Positions 12,676-25,120 of a stretch of DNA of 64,000 nt are shown piece after piece. The stretch is from contig OX485803.1 of the NCBI GenBank assembly GCA_950295325.1, positions 76,275,554 through 76,339,553 of the forward strand, read 5' to 3'. The translations under genes and the position numbers were made by a program. Below the pieces are notes generated by a model. The model was not told the DNA's origin. It ran no database searches and was given only the letters and a program-made list of their open reading frames with translations. The DNA is from Polytrichum commune. Lineage: Eukaryota; Streptophyta; Polytrichopsida; Polytrichales; Polytrichaceae. Every line of letters begins with the position of its first letter. Position 1 is the first letter of the stretch.

Positions 12676-14838
12676 TATTTACTTCAATTGACGTGGATTA
12701 CCATTAGGAGTCACATAGTGTTATTATTAAGATTTTAGGAAGGATGCAATTTTGTATAAAACAATCATGGTTTGCACTTTGTAGAATTTTTTTTTTATTA
12801 TTTAGTATAGAGAGTTACATTTAAAAAAAAATTATAGCACTGGGTAATCACAACACCACAAACGAATAGAAGCCATGTTTTAAGTTTGGATGGATGAAAA
12901 CATGTATCAATTGAATATAAGCTATGCATGATTTTGGATAGAATGAAATTGCATACAATGTGTAGTTCTATGAACGATAGGAATAGGAAAACTAAGACGC
13001 AAATGTAAAATACAACCTGTGTTGTAACCACATTTTTGTCACACTTGCATTGATGGGTTCTTGGTGAATACACGAATAGAGTGTTGTTTCGAACACATTA
13101 CTTTTCAACGCGTTTCCCTCTTATGCCTCTACTAGATGACTTCCTCCTAGCTGTATTTTGCTTCCAATGTGCATGTATAGATGGTGCAAATGATACATCT
13201 CACATGCATTATTATTTTGGAAGAAACTACTCGTCAAAATATACTCAAATCTTAATTATGAGAGATGTTCTTGTATGCCACAATAATTCCACTTGGGCAT
13301 AAATGAATGATGGCTTTGGCAACAATCATGATCACAATATAAAGCTCGTGAATTCGGAGACAATGGATAAGAAAAACCTTTATAAGTCTAAAGCGAGCAA
13401 GGAGCATGTCTGCCAAGTGCAAAGGTCCCAGCTTTTTTGCATTAACTAGTTCGCCACAGTGACGACGATGATTACAAAGATCACGGATTGTTGGCACTGG
13501 TTCTTTGCCACTACGAGGTGGACCTTAAGTACCCGAATCTACCACTCTACATTTAAAGTAATAGATCGCTTGAAATGAACACATGAGAGACGGAATTGAA
13601 GAAGACGACAACGAGTTTACTAAGGACAATTGAGCTCAAAGTCTTCTGGAATCCGGACAAGGAAAGAGAGATCGAATTAAATAAAAGTCCACCACACACA
13701 GAGAACACATCTCAAAGGTTGTGTAGTACCTCGGATGTACGTGCCTTTGTACTCAAAGATTGTGATGAATCCGCATGAAACTCACGCATTTCAACTACAA
13801 ACAATCATTGTTGGGCTTCCTCACTGGACTCCGTGATTGCCACTTCGACATAAATTTTTTGTTCATGGTACGGAATTCGAGAGGCTCCAATGTCATTTGT
13901 ACTTTAAATATGCAAAGATATTTCGATGTCAATAGATATGACTGTTGAAGCAAAAGAAGGGCCTGAGGCAGATAGCTAGATCGATCCAACCTCCTAACGT
14001 TTGAGATCACCAAAATCCTACACACAGAATTAGGCTGCCGTTATGCTAAGTTCGAGCTCGACTGAAGATTTTGAAACTTGCAACTTTCAGGAGCTTCGAG
14101 AATGTGGAGTTGACAAGCTTTTGTTCGAAGCTCAAGCTATGGAGAGCTTCGCCGATATCAATTCGTCTCGAAACCTCTATAACTTGAGCAGGTGTAAAGT
14201 GGCTATGCTCAAAAGTGAGATATATTAAGAGCTGTCATGATGCTAAACAAAGGAGTAATTGTGATGAGCCGAAGAAAGCTTGGAAACCCTGTTGGTTTGG
14301 AATCCAACCCACAAAACGAGTCACGATCAACCTCTCAACATTTCTAGGAGATTGCCATGAAATGGGTCAAGGTTCACTATTAGGATACGATTCATGTGCA
14401 ATCGTCCTATGCAATCATCCCATGTCGATGAAGATCAATGCAATTCTACCACCATGTTAGATTTGTAAGTTTTCTAGTTACATGTGGGACAAGTTTCCAG
14501 TGACGTAGGTCAATTGTCCATGACTCATATGCTTGTAGTGAATTTGACCAAGGCTTGATGTAATCGTTCCACATGGGATCCATCAAGACGCCATGTAGGC
14601 ATTGTAAGCATGGTATAAAGGTCAAGCTCTCAAGTTGAAAGCTCAAGTGTCAAGTGGAATTGAGAGAACAAGCATGTGCAAGTGGACATGGAGAAATTGG
14701 GGGGAACTAGTGGAGATCCAAAATTGTCTAGTGAACATGTTGGTTTTTTTTGAGCTTTCATCAATCACTTTAGAATATATTAAGATTCCATGAAAATGGT
14801 TGAGGATTTGTGTAAGGGAATCGTGGTTCCACACCACT
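12676..14838. other. gene-free stretch
   Basis: No recognisable gene. Short frames at 13596-13778 and 14043-14228 have more balanced base composition but no domain. The part at 14390-14555 resembles the hairpin-forming repeat at 38608-38685 (shared GGTCAATTG and CATATGCTT-like blocks), in a more decayed form. Confidence 0.4.
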
Positions 14839-15361
14839 ACACCATTTATGGTATTTAGTGTTGATTATGTATACTATTTGCAAAGGGCCTAAACAAATGC
14901 TTAGAGCTCTCAAAGTATTAGATATGCTAATTGTCAATAAGATATTATTTGTAACCATAAGTAGCTTTTTGAGGTGAAAACATCTATATTATGACATTTA
15001 ATAGCATAGAACATTGGGGTACTTGAGATGATAATTTTGTGTTTTTGTATGCAAGGGTAAAATATTATTGAACATACTAATGGCAAGTGTCATGTGTTTA
15101 CATTTCAATATTCAAGAGGTAGATATTCTTGAGTATAATAATGTCAAGTGTTATTTGTGTACATTTTAGTCAGCTTGTAGACCATTGTGTAACACATGCA
15201 TGCACCTCATAACACTTTTGAACATATTCATGCCAAGACATTAGTAAACGCACTTGAGCACCAAGTATCATCATGTTGATCAATAATGTTACCTAGCATA
15301 CGCCTCAAAATAGGGTAAGTGACATTATTACACACGTGACACTAAATACCATGAACGGTGT
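14839..15361. mobile_element. DNA transposon, family E (ACACC...TTTAGTGT ends)
   Basis: Terminal inverted repeats of 23 bp: the left begins ACACCATTTATGGTATTTAG and the right ends CTAAATACCATGAACGGTGT, differing at two positions. Length 523 bp, noncoding. Similar ACTAAATA-type ends occur at 28623-29004 and near 40497. Confidence 0.75.
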
Positions 15362-15487
15362 GCTACGATCTTAGATTTCCATTGCACATTCATAGATTTC
15401 AAGCCCGTCTAGTGGGAGCAAACCACAGTTCCCATAGTGATAAACCCTTGATAAACCGCTTGTTTCTCAACCTCAATCAACTGCATT

Positions 15488-15715
15488 CTATTGTCTAATT
15501 AGTGCGGGTTGCCATTCCGAATTATGTGTTGATATAACCTTTTTCTGACATTATTGTCTTTACCAACTAACTTACATCATATTCTTCGGGTGTGCATACT
15601 AACTACATATGCTATAAGGGTTAAATATGATATTCTCGGTAAAATGTTTTAGCAATGCATAACTCCAAATGGTAACTCACGCTAACTGGGCATAATAATC
15701 AAAAAGTGTAGCCAT
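15488..15715. mobile_element. MITE family D, second copy
   Basis: The left end GTCTAATTAGTGCGGGTTGC and the right end CATAACTCCAAATGGTAACT match the inverted ends of the element at 10043-10266. The interior is partly conserved (GTGTGCATACTAACTA). Confidence 0.65.
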
Positions 15716-15969
15716 CGAATCTCCCCATTTGTAGGTGGCTCCCCACCAATGAGATTTGAGCGCTCAATCTTCGAGCTCCAATGAACATGGGAGAATCTAC
15801 TGCTAATCATAGATGAACTTGGTTGAGGGGATGATCACACCGGCCAATTTAGACACCATCCGTCAGCATCTCCGGCTGTAATAGTGTGAATAGTGGTGGG
15901 TCAACATCTATTTCTCAACATAATCTCCAACAATTTCATAGTTGAAACCAGATGGAAACTTTGGTGTGA

Positions 15970-16155
15970 CCGTGACATGAGTTTGATAAATAACTGGTTG
16001 AAGTTCAAGACTTTAGGGAAATTACCAATCAATTTAAAGGAATGTAGAGAATATACCTCAAATTAATAAACAAAAACTGAAACATGTCAACATGGAACTG
16101 GGAAACACTAGGATCTCGATCGACTACGCCCCAAAATCACACTGGACACTGTCGA
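15970..16155. repeat. dispersed repeat family C, second copy
   Basis: Same block order as at 10267: AATAACTGGTTGAAGTTCAA, TACCAATCAAT, ATACCTCAAAT, GGACACTG. Confidence 0.55.
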
Positions 16156-18453
16156 GCTCTAGTCGACTTGTTTGTTGTAGAGGGGGGCCTTATGATTAAA
16201 AAGAAGATCTTAGAGCCTCAGTTCAGTGCATTAAATTGTCAGGGATTACTGTAGTGCTCTCGTGCATAAGTCTGAGACTCTGATGATCAAATGCTTTTCT
16301 CGGGATTGGAGTGCAATCTTTTGTACACTCCATGAAGTTAGGTGCACTTTTGAAGGCGTGTGAGACTTTGCAATCAGTGCTTCGTGATGCCCAACACCTA
16401 TCTGTATGTCCTTATTTACCTTAATTACCATACGGGGAACTACTCCTCGTGACTCGAAATATCTGCAGACAGTGGAATGGAAGTAGGTATATGTGTACCC
16501 CCCCCAAGCCGTACTCTACTTTATATTTATATCACATGAGCCTCATATGCATCCATAACATGAACCGCAGGTTTTTTAAACTTACTTTGGTGCTGAATTC
16601 CACATTCCGAAATACACTCTAAACTCCACAATATCAAACCTCCTTAATACCATAGGAACCCTTATATCATGAAACCCTAGGATGTTCTCAGTTTAAATCT
16701 CACTCCTTGTTGTCACATTTCTCTCCATATATCACGGGTTCCGACATTACAATAAGCCACCAAAGCAATTCAACCACACGCTTGCACGCATCATGTTGTC
16801 ATCATTGAAATTTTTGTCGTTAATACATTTTATAATGTCACGTGCTGCACTAATTCTCCTTTTATCACGCATCCATGCAAACACTACAAAACTCCTTCAT
16901 ATCATGCACACTTTGGTTGCCACAAGCATGATATTACAGAGTTTAGAGTGTAGTTGTGACGCCACGTCAAGCTGATTTGCAGGGGAAAAAGGAAAAGGGC
17001 GTCGCCCATCTTTCGAGATTATTGTGAAACGGGGAACAAGGGTCGCATAATACGTAACCTAAAGCCTTGAATCCCTAGCAGCTCACCACCATCTAAATAC
17101 TCACATGCTCATCACTGTGCAGAAAGCGCATTTTCATACCGTACTAACTTTCCAGCCCGATATCCGATTATATTCTCCTTTGTGCTCCGTGTAATTGTGG
17201 TAAAAAAATTGGAGCTCACTGTGTAAGTTATAAATACAGTACAAAGCAGGTCTTTGCACGAGTTGATGAATATCGAAATGCCACCGGCACGCATGAAAAA
17301 ATCGGGAGGTGGCCCCAGAGATGCGTGGAATTTGATGAGACTTCAAGCCGCAGGGACAATATCTTGCCCCCAGTGCGTTTTTACGCAACTAGATTGTGTT
17401 GAACCAGGTGCCCAGCGGGAAATCTGAAATCCGAAAGTGGGTACGCCGCCCATGGTGTTTTTGACATCTGTAGTGGCTCCTCAACAGGGGCTGCACAATG
17501 TGAGTTTGAGCCTTCAAATTTCGTTCGTACACTATCCAGCTGCCGCAATGCTTTCTTTCATGCATACCAGCAAAGTTGTACCACCGGCGAAGTTCTCAAC
17601 CTAACACCTGGATTTTTAAGGGTAATGGCTTGTCTTGATGTCCTATATGTATCCAAACCCAAAAGTTTTTGGGGCTGGGTTATGTTACTGTTGACATGAA
17701 TTGTGAGTACTAGGTTGTCGCTGCATGTTAGGGATATTCCACCCCTCGAGTTAATGGAAAGATAGTTTCCTCATCCCCGGCCGTTTGTTTTCAGGTATAC
17801 ATGTTCATTAAGAAATAAATCGCAATGCAAGTAAATTGTGTGAAGAGTTTACATAAGTTTCATCGAGGGTGAAGTCCCCATGAGGAAAGGAAACAGTGTC
17901 GTATGCATGTACCTGACAAACAAGAATCATTTCAATATACCGGTTGTGGTTGGGAAGAATGGTGTTGAATCGTCTGGTGGGTCAGAAACATTCTCAAACA
18001 GTGACAAGTGCGATCTACAATCTCCAGCTGAGCTTACACTCCAAATGATAGGTAGATGCATGATCTGAATTCCACTGGAAAGTTCAAATTAAATTATCCC
18101 ACTGCCAACAGATGCACAGAAGTCATTTGAAAGTACAGAATGTGGGTGAAGGCGAGAGTAGGCAGCTCCTTCCAGTGATGTTTGTATCCTCCTCTTGCAA
18201 CGTCAGTAAATAATAGCCTCTTGAAACAGGTGAGCATCCCATGGGACATAGCTGAGAGAGAATTCCATGATCAACAGAGGCTAGCCCTTATAATCCTCTA
18301 TCAAGCCCTGGCACCATAGCATTCTTAAGCATGTGCAAGGACATTCTCTTTGTATAATTCTAGGTTCAAGAAGAAAATCCAAGAATCAGTGTCCTTATTA
18401 CATGCCTGAAAGTTGCCAAGCATAGTCAAATGGCAACCTCATTGTTACCTATC
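16156..18453. other. gene-free stretch with a dispersed repeat
   Basis: No gene supported. The part at about 16630-16990 is an inverted, diverged copy of about 39700-40110 (shared blocks include CTCACTCCTTGTTGTCAC and the CCACCAAAG / CGCATCATG region). The block at 17110-18060 has near-random composition and several short frames without domains. Confidence 0.4.
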
Positions 18454-18599
18454 CATAACATTACTCAGCTGATGAGCTGTGTTCATGGGCCCTGCAATAG
18501 ATTCGAGAATAAAGCGTCTGGATGTCAGAATTCCAGTGCTTCAAATTGAATTTGAAGTCAAGGCAGCTGATCACAACTCAACAATTGAGTAATGTTATG
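18454..18599. mobile_element. MITE family B, 146 bp
   Basis: Begins CATAACATTACTCAGCTGAT and ends with TGAGTAATGTTATG; the 14 terminal bases are perfectly inverted. Confidence 0.7.
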
Positions 18600-20319
18600 T
18601 CTTTGGACGAAGCATTCTCCCATCTATCAAAAACCAACTTAAAGAGCCTCTCCAAAAGGAATCTCACGAGTGTGTACTCTCTCCAAGATGCTTAAAACAC
18701 TCACGAGTCACAACACCACTTAAGAATGCTAAACACGGATGCCTTGGAAAACAATAATTGCCTTTGATTATTTCTTGATATGAATTTGATGCTACAAAAT
18801 GCTTGAAACCATCGGTTTACTCCCAAATTCTAAGTTAAAGAGAATGAGCACAAAAGTTGCCCAAGTTTTCTTGAGGCTTAAATTACCATACACAAAGAGT
18901 GGTGTCAGGATATTAAAAGCCATATTTCCAATTTGTCCTACTAGGATTGGTGGGCCAAGCTAGCCTTGCATAGACCGATTTGGGATTTAGGATAGCGGAT
19001 CTCATGTGCATGCCCTATCTTACATCCCAAAATTCTCTGAAAGTTTTTGAGGTGGAAAAATGAGGTCCCAAAGATTCCACCCAACTCTCAAAATAGGCTC
19101 CGATACATGATGAACTAATAAGCTCTTAATAGAAAGTTTTCTCAAAGTAAGGATCAAACCCATGGTTTCATTCCTCTTTGAGGGGATTTACGGATAACTC
19201 TATTGTTAAGAATATGATACATGCAATTAGCTTCGTGAATTGAGGAAAGTGTCTGCACTATTATTTGCTAGCTGCATCAAATTGCAGTCAATTGATGTAG
19301 GGTGCAAATTGTTTTGCATATGGTTGACAATGTGATGATAATGCTTTTAAACTGGGAGTCAGCTCTTGACAATAGCATTTAAGAGCCATTATTCAGTTTT
19401 TCTCATTGAGATGTGGATATTTTGTGGTCACTCTTCTTAATTGGACACCTAGAAGTTCAATGGTGTATGACAAGGGCTTGTAGTCACCAACGGACACTAA
19501 AAATATATGTTTTAGGATGAGAGTATACTATGTGCTTGGAATATAGACACCGGCCTAAGATCAATCGTGAACACGATTGGGATAGCCTATGTGATCATTT
19601 AGAAATTGAGAGAATCTTCACTCGGGACTGTTATGACCTTTGCAGGTTCTCCACTTCAATTCCTAAACTTGAAATGACAATGTTTGTGATTTGCAAACAC
19701 TAACTGGACGAGACAATTCCCAAGCCAATCCAACAACCAGGAGTGTCTATGGAGTGGCAAGTGCTCACAGTAGGGCATCATACCTTCTGAGCTGCTGACT
19801 TACATATCTTACAGGTTGCTGTAATTGAAACGAGCTCTAGGCTGCTCATCTACATCTAACCCTTGGCTGAGCTTGGGCGCCTGCGTCTATCAAACTATTG
19901 CCACAATGACCATCTCCAACATTCAGGAGACATTCGCCAAGATAAGAGCAAGTAACGGACACAAACAAGGAAATTATTTGCATTGCCGTCTGAGAATATA
20001 AATTGAAGCTCAAAAGACGTTCTTCAGTTTGAAGTGGCATGTCTCTGAACATACAGAAACAGAGGAGTCTAATACAGAATATGACAAGTTCATCTGAGGA
20101 ATAATGTCAAAGGAAAATGTGGAAGGTGCATCCAAGCACCCTAAACTTGTATGTACCCGAATGAAGAGACTCATCAAAGACCACCCTTCTTCATTTCTGT
20201 GAAAGTCACATCCATGGCAGACATGTCAGAACACATTGACATTCAATTGGAGATCAAATATATACATCGCATCCATAGTTTCTAGTTCCCATATGCTTTC
20301 ATTCTGGACATCAAGTAGT

Positions 20320-20399
20320 ATGTACACATATGACCCTTACAGTTTGTCTTAGACCTAGGTAAACCTGACATACAAGATAGTCCTGAGAAGAAGAGGAAG
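20320..20399 (+). promoter_or_regulatory. U1 snRNA upstream region, copy 1
   Basis: The string CCTTACAGTTTGTC, then AGACCTAGGTAAACCTGACA, then TACAAGATA is conserved ahead of both U1 genes and partly ahead of the empty third block. TACAAGATA sits about 20-29 bp before the RNA start, where plant Pol II snRNA genes keep a TATA-like element. The canonical angiosperm USE (TCCCACATCG) was not seen. Confidence 0.5.
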
Positions 20400-20562
20400 A
20401 TACTTACCTGGGCGGGGTCAATCCATGATCAACAAGATTGATGGCCTGGAGGAGCCTTCTCCATTGCACTTTAGGGCCGGGTGACTCTAGTATCTTCCCA
20501 CGGGAGGCATACACGTCATAATTTGTGGCAGAGGGGGCTCGCGTTCGCGCGGCCCTCACCCA
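20400..20562 (+). ncRNA. U1: U1 spliceosomal snRNA, copy 1
   Basis: U1 snRNA base-pairs with the 5' splice site at the first step of intron recognition. The 5' end is ATACTTACCTG, the universal 5'-splice-site-pairing sequence. GATCAACAAG sits in the loop of stem-loop I (U1-70K site), and CCATTGCACT in stem-loop II (U1A site). The Sm site region is CATAATTTGTGG, followed by a 3' hairpin built from GAGGGGGCTCGCG, a TTCG turn and CGCGGCCCTC. The length of about 163 nt matches the family. All key elements are present, so it may be functional. The 3' end is set by the last hairpin and is approximate. Confidence 0.93.
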
Positions 20563-21569
20563 ATCCAATTCTGAAAATTGCAATGTCCAGTGATGAGGTC
20601 TGCATGAGTAGTTGTAAATTTGTGCAGGCATCTCACTCACCTTGATAAGATTTGCTGTTGACTGAATTCATCAAATATCAGTCAATGGGCATTTCACTGT
20701 GCTCATTATTGACCATTAGGTTTCAAGCCCTGAGTCATGTACCGACCATGGCGTTCAAGAGCAATTCCTCAGTTTTGATCTTTAAGATGTCGGCGTTCTG
20801 CGGTCACTCTTCTGAATTGGACACATATACTTGAATTTTGGTATGTGACAAGGCTGGTAGTCAAGAACGGACATCAAAAGGCATTTGTCAGAAAGAGATT
20901 GGACTATGTGCTCACAATTTAGACACCGGCCTAGGTTTAACAGTGAACACAATGGGGAGAGCCTATGTGAGAACGAGGGAACCTTCAATTTGAACCTTTG
21001 CATTCCTACTCCGATTCTTGCACTTGAAGTGACAATGAACGGAAAACAGAGGACCCTAATGAAGAGTATGACAAAGGTAATTATGGAAGGTGCATGCAAG
21101 CACCTAAAAGTTGTACCTGCATGACGAGACTCAAAGAGCACCCATCTCCGGTTCAGATCCATGGCATACATGTCAGGACACACTGACATTCAAGTGGAGA
21201 AAATGATAAACCTAATCTCATACTTTCTTGCTTTCATGCTTTCATTCTCACCATAGAAAATCTCTGGTCATAGCGACAGGTTTTTATAACGTTTAGTGAT
21301 ATACTAGAGGGCACTTCCCGTGAATAGAAATTAATGCATTCAAGGCATATCATTCTTGCGTACCTTGAGTATTTCAATCATGTGGAACTGAGCTCTCTTA
21401 GAGTCACTCGACACTGCGCTAGTAATGAATGTGCATCGAGAATCTGTCAATCTCGAATACTTAGCCTTGCATTCACTAAATGTCATGGCTCTACAATACG
21501 TCTTGCATTTTCTCAACGCCCTACATGTGGAGTTTAGAAGCTGAACTTTCTAAACGTGTCTGGATATCA

Positions 21570-21652
21570 AGTGGAGAGATGTATAACCCTTACAGTTTGT
21601 CGTAGACCTAGGTAAACCTGACATACAAGATACCCCTGAGCAGATGAGGAAG
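21570..21652 (+). promoter_or_regulatory. U1 snRNA upstream region, copy 2
   Basis: Nearly identical to copy 1 over CCCTTACAGTTTGTC...AGACCTAGGTAAACCTGACA...TACAAGATA, with the same spacing to the RNA start. Confidence 0.5.
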
Positions 21653-21814
21653 ATACTTACCTGGGCGGGGTCAATCCATGATCAACAAGGTGGATTGCCT
21701 GGAGAAGCCTGCCCCATTGCACTTCGGGCCGGGTGACTCTAGTATCTTCCTACGGGAGGCATACACGTCATAATTTGTGGTAGAGGGGGCTCGCGTTCGC
21801 GCGGCCCTCACCCA
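21653..21814 (+). ncRNA. U1: U1 spliceosomal snRNA, copy 2
   Basis: Same architecture as copy 1, about 1.25 kb downstream: 5' ATACTTACCTG, GATCAACAAG loop, CCATTGCACT loop, CATAATTTGTGG Sm region and the TTCG-capped 3' hairpin. It differs from copy 1 mainly in stem I/II positions (for example GGTGGATTGCC in place of GATTGATGGCC) and by one fewer base. The base-paired framework appears kept, so both copies look potentially functional. Confidence 0.92.
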
Positions 21815-22689
21815 ATTCAATTCTGAAAATAGGAACGTTCAGGAGCAGGTTTAGGGTTATGGAATTTCTTTGAGGAGAAATTTCAGTGACTTGGATACAG
21901 AGGCTAACTCAAGGAATATGTCTACACTACTGTTTTCTACCTGCATCAACTGTCAGTTAATTGATGTGGAGTGCAATTTGTTCTGCACATTGTTGAGACT
22001 ATGATGATTATTAGGTTTCAAGCCCGGAGTCATGAACTACTGAGCATTTCCTCAGTTTGTCTCTATGAGGTGTGGGCATTCTGTGGCCAGTCTTTTTAAA
22101 TGGACACCTTTAGTTGAATGGTATGTGATACAGTTTGTACAGAAGAACAGAGAAAAAAATGGCTTGTGCTAGGATGAAATTATACTATGTGCTCAGAATT
22201 TGACCACCTGCCCAGGTTGTTCAGTGAACACAACCAGAGACTCGACATTCAACAATGGCCAAGATAAGAGCAAGTAAGCTTAACAAACGTGAACAAGAGA
22301 GTTACTTGAATTTCCATCTGAGAATATGAATGTAAGCTCAAAAGTCATTCTTGAGTTTGAACTGCATGTCTGTGACCATAGAGAAACAGAGGAGTTTAAT
22401 ACAGAATATGACAAGTTGATCTAAGCAATATCTCCATGCATGTTGAAGGAAAAATCTGGAAGGTGCATGCAAGCACCCAAAATTTGTAAATACCTGCAGG
22501 AAGAGACTCATCAAAGAGCACTCTTTCTCTATTTCCCTGAAAGTCAGATCCATGGCAGACATGTCAGGAAACACTCACATTCAAGTGGAGATTCAATGCA
22601 TAACCCTCATCACACCCATTCATACTTTCGTGTACTTTCAAGCACAAAAAATTGCAACCCTTCCATGATAGTTTCACAATTTCATATAC

Positions 22690-22770
22690 TTATATTCTGG
22701 ACATCCGGTGGAGAAATACATATAACCCTTCTAGTTTTGTCGTAGACCTAGGTGAACCTGACATTCCCTG
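22690..22770 (+). pseudogene. orphan U1 upstream region without an RNA body
   Basis: ATAACCCTTCTAGTTTTGTC and AGACCTAGGTGAACCTGACA match the upstream regions of the two U1 genes, but the sequence diverges just where TACAAGATA and the RNA should follow. A third tandem copy has lost its snRNA. Confidence 0.65.
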
Positions 22771-22790
22771 ACCCGATCTATTTGTCAAAA

Positions 22791-25120
22791 TTGCAATTGA
22801 TAGCCTAGAATGTTACAGTTGGTAATTGCAACTGTAACCATTCACTGTGGATTATTCGCATTAACTACTGCAATATATACTCAGACATTCATGACATTTA
22901 TTCAGCTGAGTATGGAGGGTGAGTGGGCCGGGATGAAGTCAGATACTATCTAGGAACTACACCATGGTTATTCTCTTACCAACACTGCTATATGAGATTC
23001 AATCTGATAAACTTGGGTGAAACAGTGTCCCTGGATATTATTAGAAAGGAACGACGGATTGTAGTTGAATAATGTAAAGTCTGCTCCATATGATGTTTTC
23101 ACATACTCTACCAACTTAACACCAAAATTATCTGCAGAACAATAAGTAGAGAGGATGTAGTCAAGACGAAATTGACGTTCTAGATTAAATGGCGTCTGTC
23201 TAGAGGGATGTAATAGTCTACTCGTGTGTTTAGGATAAGGGTTTAGGAAGATTTGGAGGATGTTGGAGAAATTTCGAAAGAATCTCAAAGTAGTGAAACT
23301 CTTTCACCTAATTTTAAGTCTGGCAAGCTTGTACTCTATCACGTAGACATGTCATATCAGAATCTATAATTGAGGATCATACTTGAGAATGGATGTGTAG
23401 CAGTGCGAATTAATGTTTTGGAAGCGTCGAACTCCACAGATGTTTATTTTTGATTGTTGGAACTTTTGGGGAAAAGTGATTACAGGATTGGATAAACATG
23501 CAAACCTAATCGAGCTGCATAACAAGGTGCCCCTTCTGCCCTCGAATGTGGACAATGATATCTAACGTATGCTGCCTTGATACGGAGGGGTGCCCATTCA
23601 CCGAGCTCTAGCGAACAATTTCAAATAATAGGGTCTTAGGGTTTTCAAAGTTGCCAATGTAGTGAATTAGTGAGGGAGGGGAGGTGTCTGAATAAGGTGG
23701 AGCCCATCTCCATGAAGCACTTACATGATTTTAGAAGCACTTACATGGGAGAGGCAAGTACCGAAAACAAGGAACATAATCTATCTAATTATGACAAGGT
23801 GAGCATGCTTTCAAAGACAAGATAATTCCTTCCTATTTCTTTGCTACGATTGGTTGGCTAGGTTGTCGGTTAAAGGGCACTTGGTGAGGATAGCTAGAGC
23901 CAAGTTATTGTGTAATTAGCTCATGATGTGTGTGTAAAGATGAATGAAGAGGTAATAGACATACAATAATTGCTTAGCATGTAGTCGTCTATAACAAGGC
24001 AACATACCTTACCATAGGTTGATAGCATGCTGGGCAAAAAAATGCCCAATAATATATATATATATATATTTAAAAAAGGCTTAGACATTCCGTAAAAGCA
24101 TTTATGAAAAATTAGGCAAATATGTATACATATGAACATTTATTTAAGCACATAACATATCCTACATACAAACCCATGTCTTGTAACTTATATTTCATTC
24201 ATTCATGGTGGCTAAGTACACAATAACAATCTTTAGAGTCTAAAAATAAATCTTCTTAGTGTTCTTTTTAGCGTTGTGAGCAATCTTTTCTGTTGTTTTA
24301 TGCTCATGTTTAATACTGGTTGTTTATGAATTTGCAAGCATGGCTAATAAGTAGAGGCAAATCAATCATATGTTCCATCCCATTAACAAGGATGAAAAAT
24401 TATTGAGTGTTAAGAAATGTCCTAATATTTAGATTTTTTTTTACGATTTTTTTTCCTTCCATTTAGGCCATTTGACTCATTGATTTCCCTAAAAAATTAG
24501 ACTTGAGATTTTTCGATTGTTTTCCTCCCAACTTGCTACCAACCCTACGGTAGTTCTAGCCAGAAACTGAACTTTACTTGCAATACATTTGATGCGGAAA
24601 ATAGCACTCTGTGGAGTTGAGGAAGATTCAAAGTTGTAACCCTAATTGTTGAGGAATATCCCAAATGGTAGCAAGAGAAAGAGAAATAAGGGTCTGATCT
24701 TTGGAAACTCTAATCTGTTCCAGGGAATGCATCCACCACCTTGATTAGTTGCAATTCTCAGGCAAATTAGGAGCACATTTGCAAACATCCACAAACTATT
24801 TGTGGTGCATGCCGGGTTAATCCGATCAATTCTTCTGGAGCTGCAACCTTTTGGGCTTGTGATTCGCAGCAGGTTTTCTTGCTAGAATGTTAAGAGGAAG
24901 TGCATTTAGGCAGAGGAAATTTGATAAGAGTTTGATGTCTGTCTCAATTATGGTAGAAAACCAAAAAACGGTGAATGACTGTAGTAAGTTTTTTCTATGG
25001 CTCAAAACAACAAAACCCAGGGAACAAAGTCTCCAGGAAGACTGAGATAGTGTCTATAAGGGTTAATGTCACATTGGATTTAAGGACTATAATAACAACT
25101 TAGGATCTTTCTTCCTTCAT
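22791..25120. other. gene-free stretch
   Basis: No gene recognised. A family B-like end (GACATTTATTCAGCTGAGTA followed by GGGCCGGG) lies near 22895-22940. A short TATATATATATA run is at 24053-24069. Confidence 0.45.

Larger units (their letters stand above)
19430..22790 (+). repeat. three diverged tandem blocks, two bearing U1 snRNA genes
   Basis: The same succession of blocks occurs three times, starting near 19430, 20790 and 22070. Each has CACTCTTCT-like sequence followed by GGACACC, then an ATACTATGTGCTC-like block, then CATGGCAGACATGTCAG, and finally the U1 upstream region. The first two blocks end in a full U1 snRNA. The third ends after the conserved upstream element. The start of each block is also distantly related to MITE family A, so a transposon fragment was apparently duplicated along with the snRNA gene. 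Confidence 0.65.

Noticed and set aside
12798-13073. 91-codon minus frame with a hydrophobic stretch
   Set aside because: AT-rich Phe/Ile/Leu-rich translation typical of noncoding DNA; no conserved feature.
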